Shown: positions 24,342 to 33,132, counted from the stretch's first letter. The stretch is DNA of 37,951 bases from UBA8514 sp034933685 (GCA_034933685.1 JAYFNB010000009.1:1-37951), one strand, 5' to 3'. The notes: generated by a model not told the origin, from the letters alone. Made by a program: numbers and translations.

Positions 24342-25490
24342 TTACATAATTTTACGATAGAGTTCTTTTAATTCTTCAATATTTGTATCTCTTGGATTTC
24401 CAGGGCAACATGCATCTGAAAATGCATCTTTTGCTAATTGATCAAGATTCTTCTCCTGGATTTTGCCTGAAAGGCTTTTTGGAATGCCTAAAGCTTCTGA
24501 AAGTTTTTTAACAGCATCTATTGCGGCTTTTCTGTATTCTTTTTGTGTCATGTTATCTACTTCTTTAACACCCATTGCTTTTGCAATATCTTTATATCTT
24601 TCGCCTGTATATTCAGCGTTGTATTCCATAACAATTGGGAGCATCATAGCACATGCCATACCATGTGGAGTATCATAGTGTGCACCCAAAGTATGTGCAA
24701 TTGAGTGAGCAATTCCAAGTCCAACGTTTGAAAATCCCATTCCCGCAATATACTGTGCTAGTGCCATTCCGTTGCGGCCCTCTTCGGTATTTTCAACCGC
24801 ACCCCTTAAATTTTCGTATATCAGGTTAATTGCTTTAAGATGGAACATATCTGGTATTTCCCAGGCAGCTTTAGTTGTATAGCCTTCAATTGCGTGGGTT
24901 AATGCATCCATACCGGTATAAGCGGTTAATCCTTTTGGCATTGATGACATCATATCAGGATCTACAATAGCTACTTCTGGAATATCATTTGTATCTACGC
25001 ATACAAACTTTCTTTCTCTTTCTACATCTGTGATAACATAGTTAATAGTTACCTCGGCAGCAGTTCCTGCTGTGGTTGGAACTGCTATGGTTGGAACTGC
25101 ATGATATTTTGTAGGTGCTGTTCCTTCAAGAGAGCGCACATCTGCAAATTCTGGATTACTAATAATAATACCAATAGCCTTTGCGGTGTCCATAGAGGAA
25201 CCACCACCAATAGTAACAATAGAGTCTGCGCCACAGGCTTTAAAAGCTTCAACACCGTCAGTTACATTTTTAATGGTTGGATTAGGTTTAATTTCAGAGT
25301 ATATTGTGTATGGAATTTTAGCTTCGTCTAAAAGCTTAGTTACCTTTGTTGTGACATTATATTTGATTAAATCGGGGTCGGAGCATACAAATATGTGCTG
25401 AAAGCCTCTTTTTTTTGATTCATTAACGATTTCTGAAATTGCGTTTTTTCCGTGATAGGAAACTGTGTTTAATACAATTCTGTTTACCAT
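24342..25490 (-). CDS. fucO: FucO-like iron-dependent lactaldehyde reductase (1,2-propanediol oxidoreductase)
   Basis: This 382-aa group III alcohol dehydrogenase has the same length as E. coli FucO and resembles it along its whole length, for example NPEFADVRSLEG, PTTAGTAAEVTINYVITD and QYIAGMGFSNVGLG. The NAD site is IGGGSSMDTAKAIG. Metal ligands lie in DALTHAIEGY and in HSIAHTLGAHYDTPHG. FucO reduces L-lactaldehyde to 1,2-propanediol, the substrate of the compartment in this window. It is last in the minus operon, 24 nt after the MaoC gene, with a GGAGA ribosome site. It has no EP, so it would act in the cytosol. It could also reduce propionaldehyde, since no PduQ is present. Confidence 0.9.
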   Translation of the reverse strand: MVNRIVLNTVSYHGKNAISEIVNESKKRGFQHIFVCSDPDLIKYNVTTKVTKLLDEAKIPYTIYSEIKPNPTIKNVTDGVEAFKACGADSIVTIGGGSSMDTAKAIGIIISNPEFADVRSLEGTAPTKYHAVPTIAVPTTAGTAAEVTINYVITDVERERKFVCVDTNDIPEVAIVDPDMMSSMPKGLTAYTGMDALTHAIEGYTTKAAWEIPDMFHLKAINLIYENLRGAVENTEEGRNGMALAQYIAGMGFSNVGLGIAHSIAHTLGAHYDTPHGMACAMMLPIVMEYNAEYTGERYKDIAKAMGVKEVDNMTQKEYRKAAIDAVKKLSEALGIPKSLSGKIQEKNLDQLAKDAFSDACCPGNPRDTNIEELKELYRKIM

Positions 25491-25514
25491 TTTATCTTCT
25501 CCTTTTATAATTTT

Positions 25515-25967
25515 TTAAATTTTTAAATTCTTTTTTTCACAAGAAAGAATGTGATCACAGATTAATACTGTTTCTCCATGCTGATTAATAACTTCGATTC
25601 CTTCAATTATGAAGCCTCTTTCTGGATGTTTTGAATTTTCTTTCTTTTCTTTAATAGTTACTTTTACATGAATTGTATCGTTAATAAAAACTGGTTTTAT
25701 AAATCTTAAATGATCATATCCATAGGAAAAAGCAACAGGATTAACAAATGCCGCAGTCATTCCTATCCCTACTGAAAATGTTAAAGTTCCGTGTGCAATA
25801 CGTTGCTTAAACGGTGTGTTTTTACAAAACTCAGCATCCATGTGTTGGGGATAAAAGTCTCCCGTCTGTCCAGCATGAAGTACAATATCTGTTTCGGTTA
25901 TGGTTCGACTTATAGTTTCTCTTACATTACCAATTTCATAGTCTTCGTAATAAATTGTTTTTTCCAT
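25515..25967 (-). CDS. MaoC-family hydratase/dehydratase
   Basis: A 150-aa hot-dog-fold protein of the MaoC family, which hydrates enoyl-CoA or dehydrates beta-hydroxyacyl-CoA. The catalytic region is GQTGDFYPQHMDAEFC near residues 32-47, with the Asp and His of the R-specific hydratase motif, followed by RIAHGTLTFSVGIGM. The segment VFINDTIHVKVTIKEKKENSK is typical of the C-terminal half (quoted in part). The start codon overlaps the preceding CoA-transferase stop by one base (TAATG) behind GGAGGG. Placed after two CoA-transferases, it probably acts on a CoA thioester they make. A sugar-acid or hydroxy-acid CoA is the inference. Confidence 0.9.
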   Translation of the reverse strand: MEKTIYYEDYEIGNVRETISRTITETDIVLHAGQTGDFYPQHMDAEFCKNTPFKQRIAHGTLTFSVGIGMTAAFVNPVAFSYGYDHLRFIKPVFINDTIHVKVTIKEKKENSKHPERGFIIEGIEVINQHGETVLICDHILSCEKKNLKI

Positions 25968-27106
25968 TACTTTAACCCTCCTAAATAAGTTTTGTTATCT
26001 TGACCAATTAATGGCGCTGGCTTTTCCGATGTGAAATGGTTTGAATCAATGGTAATTGGACATCGTGTTGTATAAAATTTTGTTCCATATGCAGTAGTTA
26101 CATTTTGTATCATATCCAGTGATTTAAAACCTTCTGTTTTAAAAAGGCTATCCCATGTAAGAACATCTGCACACCATATATCTGCTGGTTCAAGCTTATC
26201 CAGCCAGAATTTAGTTGTTTTTGTTAATAGGTGGTTTGCAACTATTTCTTTAATTTCATCTCTTTTTATATACCAGTTTGCTTCATCTGTATATTGAGCA
26301 AGTTGTGGACAGCCAATTAAATCTCCTAGCAAAGGAATAGGTATCATTGCTAGGGCAATATAACCATCGTATGTCTGGTAGATTCCATAAGGAGCATTAA
26401 TATAGGCATTTGCATTATTGATTTTGGAACGTTGAGGCGCCAGCATACCATCGTTTAAGTATGTTGTAAATACTTCAAATTGGATATCAATAATTGATTC
26501 TAATAAGCTTACATGAATATATGCGCCTTCTTTAAAGGATTCACGTCGTATCAAACCAGCAAGTATACCCTGTACTAAATGTTGACCAGAAAATAAGTCT
26601 GCAACCGACAGACCCAAAGGAGTAGGGGCTTGATCCTTGTTTCCGTTTAGATAGGTGATGCCAGAAAGACTCTGAGCTAATAAATCTTGCCCAGGTTTAT
26701 GTACCCATGGACCTTTTTTGCCATATCCAGTTATTTCACCATATATAATCATTGTATTTAAATTTTTTACTGAATTGTAATCAATTCCTAGCTTTTCTGT
26801 AACTCCAGGTCTAAAATTAACAAGCATAACGTCAGCTTTTTCTATTAGTTTATAAAGTGTGTTTTTAGAGGAAGCATCTTTTAAATCTAATGCAATACCA
26901 TCTTTGTTTCTATTAATAGCCTGAAATAAAGAACTGTCATTATCGATTTGACAGTTGGAGATATACAAAGCTCTGCAAATATCACCAACACCTGTTTTCT
27001 CTATTTTTATAACAGTTGCACCAAGGTCTGCCAACCGGAGCGCGGCAGATGGAGCTGAGAGAAACTGACCAAAATCCAATACGATGATTCCGTCTAATGG
27101 TTTCAT
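25967..27106 (-). CDS. Class III CoA-transferase (CaiB/BaiF family), copy 2
   Basis: A 379-aa family III CoA-transferase, which moves CoA between carboxylic acids. The N-terminal segment IIVLDFGQFLSAPSAALRLA and IKIEKTGVGD are typical. In the region that carries the catalytic Asp in this family it reads HKPGQDLLAQSLSG near residue 140, so D is present. It is about half identical by eye to the neighbouring copy 1, with the same layout throughout. Both lie in one operon with no gap (TAAATG junction), suggesting a heteromer or two successive specificities. The substrates cannot be read from sequence. Confidence 0.92.
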   Translation of the reverse strand: MKPLDGIIVLDFGQFLSAPSAALRLADLGATVIKIEKTGVGDICRALYISNCQIDNDSSLFQAINRNKDGIALDLKDASSKNTLYKLIEKADVMLVNFRPGVTEKLGIDYNSVKNLNTMIIYGEITGYGKKGPWVHKPGQDLLAQSLSGITYLNGNKDQAPTPLGLSVADLFSGQHLVQGILAGLIRRESFKEGAYIHVSLLESIIDIQFEVFTTYLNDGMLAPQRSKINNANAYINAPYGIYQTYDGYIALAMIPIPLLGDLIGCPQLAQYTDEANWYIKRDEIKEIVANHLLTKTTKFWLDKLEPADIWCADVLTWDSLFKTEGFKSLDMIQNVTTAYGTKFYTTRCPITIDSNHFTSEKPAPLIGQDNKTYLGGLK

Positions 27107-28267
27107 TTATTGTTCCCCCCCTAACTCAAGGCAAAATTCCTTTTTAATTTTCTCTGTATGCTCACCTAATTTAGGTGCATATTTTTCTGAATAATTCTTG
27201 TTGTTATCAAAGGTAATGGGACAGCGGGTTGTTATAAGGTCCTTGCAATTTGGGCGTTTTATATTAATCAATAGGTTTAAAGATTTAAATCCATCCGCTT
27301 GAAGCAACTTTTCCCAAGTATATACATCAGAACACCAATACTGATTATTTTCTAAAAGCTTTGTCCAATGTTGAGTGGTATCAGTTTCTAAAATTTTTGC
27401 AATTTCCTTTTTGATTTCATCTCGTTTAGTGAACCATTCGTCTTGAACAACATAGTTTTTAAGAATTGATGAGCTAAGGATGTTACCTAAATCTGTAATG
27501 GAGCCCATGGCAAGTGCAATATACCCATCTTTCGTTGGATAAATGCCGTATGGGGCACTGAGATAAGGGTGAGCATTGTTGTAGCCACAGCGTTCTGGAA
27601 GCTTATGACCGTCATTTAGGTAAGTTGAAATCACTTCAAATTGCAAATCCAGAACGGATTCCATGAGGCTGACCTCTACGTAACCGCCTTTTCCTGTTTT
27701 GAATCTTCTAAACAGGCATGCCATGATTCCTTCTGCCATGTGAACACCTGCATAGGAATCTGCAAGCGACAGAGCAAATGGAAGAGGTGGTTGTTCTTTA
27801 TTTCCGTTAAGCCATGTAAGACCAGACATAGATTGTACCAGTAAATCCTGCCCTGGTTTTTTTACCCAAGAGCCTTTTGTACCATATCCAGTAACAGAAC
27901 CATAAATAATTCTAGGATTGATTTTGCAGACATTTTCATAATCTAACCCTATTTTTTTCATGACACCCGGTCTAAAATTTTCAATAATAACATCGCTTTT
28001 TTTAATCAGCTCCTTTACTATATTCAAATCTTCAGGTGATTTTAAATTAGCGCAGAAACTTTCTTTATTTCTGTTTATCGTTTGAAAAAGAACGCTATCT
28101 CCATCTATTTCAAGATTATGAAGAAGCATCTTTCTTGAAGGATCTCCCGAATCTTGTTTTTCAATTTTTATAACTCGTGCACCTAAATCCGCCAGTCTTA
28201 AAGCGGCAGAGGGACCAGCTAGATATTGGCTGAAATCTAGAACAATAATTCCTTCTAAAGGTTTCAT
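27107..28267 (-). CDS. Class III CoA-transferase (CaiB/BaiF family), copy 1
   Basis: A 386-aa paralogue of the next gene, beginning IIVLDFSQYLAGPSAALRLA and carrying KKPGQDLLVQSMSGLTWLNG near the catalytic Asp. The typical RCPITFD segment is near the C terminus. Its start overlaps the stop of the solute-binding-like gene by 4 nt (ATGA), and copy 2 follows immediately, so all three are translationally coupled. The tandem arose by duplication, as most family motifs appear in both at the same spacing. Together they may form the two subunits of one enzyme. Confidence 0.92.
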   Translation of the reverse strand: MKPLEGIIVLDFSQYLAGPSAALRLADLGARVIKIEKQDSGDPSRKMLLHNLEIDGDSVLFQTINRNKESFCANLKSPEDLNIVKELIKKSDVIIENFRPGVMKKIGLDYENVCKINPRIIYGSVTGYGTKGSWVKKPGQDLLVQSMSGLTWLNGNKEQPPLPFALSLADSYAGVHMAEGIMACLFRRFKTGKGGYVEVSLMESVLDLQFEVISTYLNDGHKLPERCGYNNAHPYLSAPYGIYPTKDGYIALAMGSITDLGNILSSSILKNYVVQDEWFTKRDEIKKEIAKILETDTTQHWTKLLENNQYWCSDVYTWEKLLQADGFKSLNLLINIKRPNCKDLITTRCPITFDNNKNYSEKYAPKLGEHTEKIKKEFCLELGGEQ

Positions 28268-29412
28268 AGAATTCCTTCTTTCGATTTTCGGTATAAATTA
28301 TTAAGCTCATTAAGAGTGAGTTTTGCATTTCCACCATTTTTTACGTAACTTTGTATGTAGTCTCCGCCATAATCTTGGAATTGCAGATACCCATTGTATC
28401 TTGGGCGGAGATAGGAATTATCTAACGTTTCCAATGTGTTTTTAAAGAAATTGGACGTTAGATAATTGTTATCCTTATCAAGCCAGGCAGATCTATGTCC
28501 AGGTTGACCGCCGTTTTCCGTGAAAATAGTCTTTTGTATTATTTCCGAGGCAACATATTTGGTATACATTATTGCTTCTGGAATGTGGTTGCTTTTACTG
28601 GAAACCGCAATCCCTGTTCCTCCTAACACGCCTTTTAGCATATGTCCCTTATAGGTTACAAGGTTAGCAACTTTCAATAAGTGATTGCCATAGCCCCTAC
28701 GGGAATAGTTGGAATATCCATAGGAATAAGGGCAGTAAATAATATCGGGTTCTTTAGCCATTATTTCATGAACATTAATAGGATCCCAGTTGAAAATATC
28801 CTTGGTGCAGTAGCAAGCCAGTTCTCTCATATTTTCTAAAACTTCTATACCTATTTCGGAGTCTACAATTTCATCATCGTTTTTAAATAAATCATCGGTT
28901 ATGGTTGAACAGTACATATAAAAATCCATTAATAAATTCAGTGGAATGCCTGCAAAAGCAATTTTCTTTTTTTTGGCTAATACAATTACATCTTCAAATG
29001 TTTTGGGAACTGGTTCTTTTGTTTCGTCAAAATAATCAGGACGATAAACTGCAATAGGTGATGCTGCGTCAATTGCAAAAGCACTTTGAAAACCATTAAA
29101 GTTATAACTAAAGTGAGATAAACCGACAGAATTAGCTGCTTGGTTTTCTAAATATTCCTTACTTAGATATTCATTAAGCGGAAGAAGAATTCCATTTGTT
29201 GCAGCGTAACCTGCCCAAGGGTGATCAATTATTAATAAATCATAAGCTTCTGCTAAATGCTCTAAAGGGGCGTCGGCAAATTTCTGTAATGACCTTTGCT
29301 CCCATTCAATATTTATATCTGGATTTATTTCTGAAAATCTTTGGGATACAGCAACAAGGGGTGTGTATCCTCTGCTGTGTGCCCAAGTAATGCCTTTTAG
29401 AGTTATGGACAT
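28264..29412 (-). CDS. Solute-binding-protein homologue without signal peptide (predicted cytosolic)
   Basis: This 382-aa protein resembles a bacterial extracellular sugar-type solute-binding protein (ITWAHSRGYTPLVAVSQRF, INPDINIEWEQRSL, YDLLIIDHPWAG). It begins straight at the mature first strand: MSITLKGITWAHS. There is no hydrophobic leader, no lipobox and no room for one, because the GGAGG and promoter lie directly upstream. No ABC permease or ATPase for it is nearby. It is first in the operon, overlapping copy 1 CoA-transferase by 4 nt. A cytosolic ligand-binding, carrier or enzyme-partner role is likely. The fold call is by eye. Confidence 0.8.
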   Translation of the reverse strand: MSITLKGITWAHSRGYTPLVAVSQRFSEINPDINIEWEQRSLQKFADAPLEHLAEAYDLLIIDHPWAGYAATNGILLPLNEYLSKEYLENQAANSVGLSHFSYNFNGFQSAFAIDAASPIAVYRPDYFDETKEPVPKTFEDVIVLAKKKKIAFAGIPLNLLMDFYMYCSTITDDLFKNDDEIVDSEIGIEVLENMRELACYCTKDIFNWDPINVHEIMAKEPDIIYCPYSYGYSNYSRRGYGNHLLKVANLVTYKGHMLKGVLGGTGIAVSSKSNHIPEAIMYTKYVASEIIQKTIFTENGGQPGHRSAWLDKDNNYLTSNFFKNTLETLDNSYLRPRYNGYLQFQDYGGDYIQSYVKNGGNAKLTLNELNNLYRKSKEGIL

Positions 29413-29446
29413 TTTTTAACCTCCTGTAGATAAAATAAATTGAAAC

Positions 29447-29468
29447 TGGTGGTACCGTGGTACTACCA
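29447..29468. promoter_or_regulatory. Operator-like inverted repeat at the minus-strand promoter
   Basis: The 22-bp site has the form TGGTnGTACCnnGGTACnACCA and is symmetric at all but the two n pairs. It lies just downstream of the minus-strand -10 (29477-29482), at or just past the start of transcription. It shares the GGTACC/ACCA core with the site at 29581. The GntR/FadR-type regulator at 34256 is the obvious candidate ligand. Confidence 0.65.
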
Positions 29469-29476
29469 ATACAATC

Positions 29477-29505
29477 AGTATATGCACTGCAAACTAAAAT
29501 AACAA
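29477..29505 (-). promoter_or_regulatory. Promoter of the CoA-transferase/fucO operon
   Basis: On the minus strand TTGTTA (29500-29505) and TATACT (29477-29482) are exactly 17 nt apart. The transcript would cross the operator at 29447-29468 and then the AGGAGG of the first gene. Confidence 0.65.
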
Positions 29506-29553
29506 TGTTAAAAATTCATAAAAAATGTTTTTATTTTATATAGAAATTGTACA

Positions 29554-29582
29554 TTGACAACAAAATAGCGACGTGATATTTT
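29554..29582 (+). promoter_or_regulatory. Promoter of the rhaT-like/aldolase operon
   Basis: TTGACA (29554-29559) is followed after 17 nt by TATTTT (29577-29582). The -10 end and start region are covered by the second operator-like site (29581-29601), fitting repression by steric block. Confidence 0.55.
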
Positions 29583-29601
29583 GGTATTGTGGTACCACCA
29601 A
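29581..29601. promoter_or_regulatory. Operator-like site at the plus-strand promoter
   Basis: A 21-bp site with TTGGT and ACCAA ends and an internal GTGGTACCAC palindrome. It shares GGTACCACCA with the reverse strand of the 29447 site. A TTGGTAT half-site and its inverse ATACCAA also occur at 34081-34087 and 34109-34115, upstream of the GntR gene. Confidence 0.6.
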
Positions 29602-29666
29602 GATGGTAAAAAAAGGGAATCAGAGTTCTTAAACATTTATGGGTTAAAATTAAAGGAGGCATTTTT

Positions 29667-30677
29667 ATGGCGGCAGGGTTTATGGTATTATTAATTGCGT
29701 GCCTGTTTCAAGGTAGTTTCGGAATATGTTTTAAGAAGTATCAACCGTTTTCCTGGGAGGCATTCTGGGTTATGTTTTCTGTAATTGGAGTTTTATGCAT
29801 CCCTCACATATGGTGTTATATTGAAGTTCCAAATTATATGATATACATTCAGCAAACTCCATCGACCACGCTGTTTTTTGGCACATTGGCAGGATTTTTC
29901 TGGGGAATTAGCTCTATTTGGTACAGTAAAGCCATTAATTCAATCGGGGTTTCATTAACAACAGGCATCAATTTGGGGCTGTCAAACTTGCTAGGCAGTT
30001 TGGTTCCTATGGTTATTCTGGGGGCATATCCTTCTAAACAAGTATTAATTGTTTTACTTCTTGGTCAGGCGATTTTACTAGTTGGTGTTGCCGTTTTATC
30101 AAAGGCTGGATTTATGAAGAACGGAACAGAACAGACCCAGAAAAAAGAGAAAACGCAAGAGAGTTCAATTTTTCTTACAGGCTTAATTATGGCATTGGCT
30201 TCTGGTGCAGGCTCGGCGGCTATTAATATTGGGGCTACAGCATCTAATTATCCAGTAAATCTAGCCATAGCAGATGGTGTAAATGCAACAAGTGCCAGCC
30301 TGCTTTCGTGGGTGGTTGTATTTGCAGGTGGTTTCATTGCCAATTTTGGTTTTGCTGTGTATAAATTAATTAAGAACAAGACATATGGGGACTATGTTAA
30401 ACCAGGTTGTGGAAAAGCTTACTTTAAAGTGATTTTAACATCCTTTGTTTGGTTTGCGGCTCTTGCTGTTTATGGAAAGGCAACATCATTATTGGGAACC
30501 TTAGGACCAGTAGTGGGATGGGTTGCATTTAATGGATTAGCACTAATTATTGCAAATATCTGGGGATTTTTAGATGGCGAATGGAAAGGTTTTCAAAAAG
30601 CCAAGAAAGTTGCCATTTATGGAAATGTCGTTATTATAATTGCGCTTGTAGTTGTTGGAATATCAAATGGATTATAA
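29667..30677 (+). CDS. RhaT-like sugar transporter (L-rhamnose-proton symporter family)
   Basis: This 336-aa membrane protein has about ten segments and resembles RhaT of the drug/metabolite superfamily. Family features are FQGSFGICFKKYQPFSWEAFW (in part) at the N terminus, FFWGISSIWYSKAINSIGVSL (in part), INLGLSNLLGSLVPM in the middle and SLLGTLGPVVGWVAFNGLAL near the C terminus. It probably imports rhamnose or another 6-deoxy sugar with protons. It is first gene of the plus arm, behind AAAGGAGG. The substrate is inferred from family and neighbours. Confidence 0.85.
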   Translation: MAAGFMVLLIACLFQGSFGICFKKYQPFSWEAFWVMFSVIGVLCIPHIWCYIEVPNYMIYIQQTPSTTLFFGTLAGFFWGISSIWYSKAINSIGVSLTTGINLGLSNLLGSLVPMVILGAYPSKQVLIVLLLGQAILLVGVAVLSKAGFMKNGTEQTQKKEKTQESSIFLTGLIMALASGAGSAAINIGATASNYPVNLAIADGVNATSASLLSWVVVFAGGFIANFGFAVYKLIKNKTYGDYVKPGCGKAYFKVILTSFVWFAALAVYGKATSLLGTLGPVVGWVAFNGLALIIANIWGFLDGEWKGFQKAKKVAIYGNVVIIIALVVVGISNGL

Positions 30678-30788
30678 TTAAGCTAAGAAAGAGCAATGCC
30701 TCTTTACCTGCATACAAGTTTTTAGGTAAAATCAAAATGTAAGCAGCATTTAATGAATTAAATTATACATATACTAGGAGGTAAAAAA

Positions 30789-31868
30789 ATGGTGAACACA
30801 GTTAATGAACTCAATTATGTACCAGAAATGCCAAAAACCCCAAGAAATATTGTTAGTATCGGAGCAGGAGGAATTGTTTCAGGCTCACATCTTCCTGCAT
30901 ATAAAGTAGCAGGATATCCAGTAATTGCTATTTATGATTTGAATTATGAAAAGGCTAAAGAAGTGTCAGAGCAGTTTCAAATTCCACATCCAGTTCAAAC
31001 AATACAAGAACTGATTAAAATCGGTCAGGAAAATAATGCGGTTTATGATATTGCAGTTCCAGCGTGTGAAATTCCCAATATTTTGAATCAACTTCCTGAT
31101 GGAGTAGGAACATTAATTCAAAAGCCAATGGGTGAAAGCATTGAACAGTCAAAAGAAATTATAGCTATTTGCCATAAAAAAAATCTGACAGCAGGAATTA
31201 ATTTTCAGTTACGCCAGGCTCCTTATATGATTGCTGCTAGGAAATTAATAGCTGATGGTGTAATTGGAGATATTGTAGATATTGACTGGCGTGTAGTAAC
31301 TTTACAACCTTGGTATTTATGGGATTTCTTATTTGGAAAAGAAAGAATGGAGATAAATTATCACAGCATTCACTATATTGACTGTATCCGAAGCATTGCT
31401 GGAAATCCTAAATCAGTATATTGTAAAACAATGCCTCATCCGAAAATGCAGAATCTGTCACAAACAAGAACTTCCATTATTATGGATTATGGTGACACCT
31501 TGAGAGTAAATCTTCATATCAATCATTGCCATGACTATGCACCTGATTATCAGGAAAGCACGTTGAAAATTGAAGGGACAAAAGGCTCTATTCGTATACA
31601 GCTTGGTTTGATTCTGGACTATCCTAAAGGTCGTGAAGATAAGGTGGAATATATCACATACGAAGGAAAGAAGTGGGAGTCCATTGATGTTAAGGGTAGT
31701 TGGTTTAATGAAGCGTTTATCGGTACTATGGGTGGGCTTATGAAAAAACTGGATAATCCGGATTATAATTATATGAACAGTGCAGAGGATGCCTATCAGA
31801 CAATGTGCGTAGTAGAAGCTTGCTATAAATCAAATGCAGATGGAGGAACTCCAGTAGTTGGCATATAG
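30789..31868 (+). CDS. Gfo/Idh/MocA-family oxidoreductase
   Basis: A 359-aa NAD(P)-dependent oxidoreductase. The Rossmann motif is SIGAGGIVSGSHLPAY near residue 23, with an acidic residue at the end of strand 2 (AIYDLNYEKA) that favours NAD. The family EKP motif appears as QKPMGES near 115, keeping the catalytic Lys. The C-terminal alpha/beta domain starts near 145 (GVIGDIVDIDW). In a non-phosphorylative deoxy-sugar pathway the first step is oxidation of the pyranose to its lactone, and this gene is the only sugar dehydrogenase candidate in the operon. A strong AGGAGG precedes it. Confidence 0.9.
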   Translation: MVNTVNELNYVPEMPKTPRNIVSIGAGGIVSGSHLPAYKVAGYPVIAIYDLNYEKAKEVSEQFQIPHPVQTIQELIKIGQENNAVYDIAVPACEIPNILNQLPDGVGTLIQKPMGESIEQSKEIIAICHKKNLTAGINFQLRQAPYMIAARKLIADGVIGDIVDIDWRVVTLQPWYLWDFLFGKERMEINYHSIHYIDCIRSIAGNPKSVYCKTMPHPKMQNLSQTRTSIIMDYGDTLRVNLHINHCHDYAPDYQESTLKIEGTKGSIRIQLGLILDYPKGREDKVEYITYEGKKWESIDVKGSWFNEAFIGTMGGLMKKLDNPDYNYMNSAEDAYQTMCVVEACYKSNADGGTPVVGI

Positions 31869-31886
31869 ATGTGAAGGGATGGCAGC

Positions 31887-32774
31887 ATGATAAAAATAAT
31901 AGATACCCATGTACATATGTGGGATTTAAGCAAATTTTCACTTCCATGGCTAGATTTGGAAGCCCCTATATTAAACCAAACATATTTGCTGGATGATTAC
32001 TGCAAAGAAGTAGAAAATCATAGTCTTTACGAGGTAGAAAAAATAATTTATGTAGAAGTGGATTGTGCAAAAGAGCAGAAGGAAAAAGAAAATGAATATA
32101 TTATTGCTCTATGCAACAATCCAAATACAATTTGCCATGGGGCATGCATAGCTGGAAATTTAGAAGATCCTAAATTTCAGGATTACATTGACAAGTGGAG
32201 TGAATTTTCATCTTTTGTTAAAGGAGTAAGGCAGGTTCTACATGTTTCGTCAGAAGCTCCAAAAACATGCCTAAAAAATTGTTTTATTGAAAATGTTCGT
32301 TATTTAGGAAAGAAAAATTTATTATTTGAGGGATGCGTAAGAAACGAGGAATTATGTGACCTTTTAAGTTTGGCTAAGTTGTGCCCGGATACAAAGATTG
32401 TTCTAAACCATATGGGAATAGTTAATCCAACCATAATAGCCAAGACTTCTCTTACGGAGGAGGAAAAGAAATATAAGGAAACTTGGATTAATAATATACA
32501 GCAACTTGCATCACTGGGAAATGTATGGTGCAAAATTTCAGGACTAAATCCAGTAGGTGATTGGTCAGATGAACTTTTGAAACCGACTATAGATTTTGTA
32601 ATAGATGCATTTGGAGAGGATAAAATTATGTTTGCTAGTAATTATCCGGTTTGCAATGTGTCGACATATGCGCATCCTTGGATAAAGTCACTTATTCGTA
32701 TTACTAATGTACGTGGTAAGATACTGCAGAACAAATTATTTTATGACAATGCAAAAAAACTTTATAAAATATAG
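31887..32774 (+). CDS. Amidohydrolase-family sugar lactonase (COG3618-like)
   Basis: A 295-aa TIM-barrel amidohydrolase of the type that includes L-fucono- and L-rhamnono-lactonases. The metal motif is DTHVHMWD near residue 6, with IIYVEVDC, VKGVRQVLHV near 110, LNHMGIVNP near 178 and MFASNYPVCN near 250. It would open the lactone made by the dehydrogenase upstream. The gap to that gene is 18 nt, and the ribosome site is GAAGGGATGG. Confidence 0.88.
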   Translation: MIKIIDTHVHMWDLSKFSLPWLDLEAPILNQTYLLDDYCKEVENHSLYEVEKIIYVEVDCAKEQKEKENEYIIALCNNPNTICHGACIAGNLEDPKFQDYIDKWSEFSSFVKGVRQVLHVSSEAPKTCLKNCFIENVRYLGKKNLLFEGCVRNEELCDLLSLAKLCPDTKIVLNHMGIVNPTIIAKTSLTEEEKKYKETWINNIQQLASLGNVWCKISGLNPVGDWSDELLKPTIDFVIDAFGEDKIMFASNYPVCNVSTYAHPWIKSLIRITNVRGKILQNKLFYDNAKKLYKI

Positions 32775-32785
32775 GAGATGAAAAC

Positions 32786-33109
32786 ATGGGAAAAATTCAA
32801 AGATACTCAAGTGTTTCAAGACTAAAACCAGATAAAGCGGCTTATTACCAGAAACTTCATTCCGCGCCATGGCCTCAAATAAATGCAATGATAAAGAAGT
32901 GCAATATTCAGAATTATTCCATTTATATTCATGATAACATGTTATTTTCTTATTATGAATACATAGGAGATGATTATGCTGCAGATATGGCAATGATGGC
33001 GGCTGATGAGGAAACGCAACGCTGGTGGGGAGAGTGTGTTCCATGTATGGATTCTTTTACAACTGAAGGACCATGGTTGGATATTAAGGAAATATATCAT
33101 TTAGATTAA
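32786..33109 (+). CDS. L-rhamnose/L-fucose mutarotase (RhaM/FucM-like)
   Basis: This 107-aa protein matches RhaM in length and pattern: RLKPDKAAYYQKLHSAPWPQI at the N terminus (quoted in part), NYSIYIHDNMLFSYYEYIGDD in the middle, and WWGECVPCMDSF at the C terminus. The His of LHSAPW corresponds to the catalytic region of RhaM. It interconverts anomers of the sugar so that the dehydrogenase can use it. It sits between the lactonase and aldolase genes. A TAGGAGATG box precedes it. Confidence 0.92.
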   Translation: MGKIQRYSSVSRLKPDKAAYYQKLHSAPWPQINAMIKKCNIQNYSIYIHDNMLFSYYEYIGDDYAADMAMMAADEETQRWWGECVPCMDSFTTEGPWLDIKEIYHLD

Positions 33110-33132
33110 CCAAAGCAGATAGAAAGGGTCAA

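Noticed and set aside
24342..25490. The iron alcohol dehydrogenase as PduQ (propanol dehydrogenase)
   Set aside because: Its length and whole-length pattern fit FucO better, and it lies in the sugar operon without an EP. A side activity on propionaldehyde remains possible.
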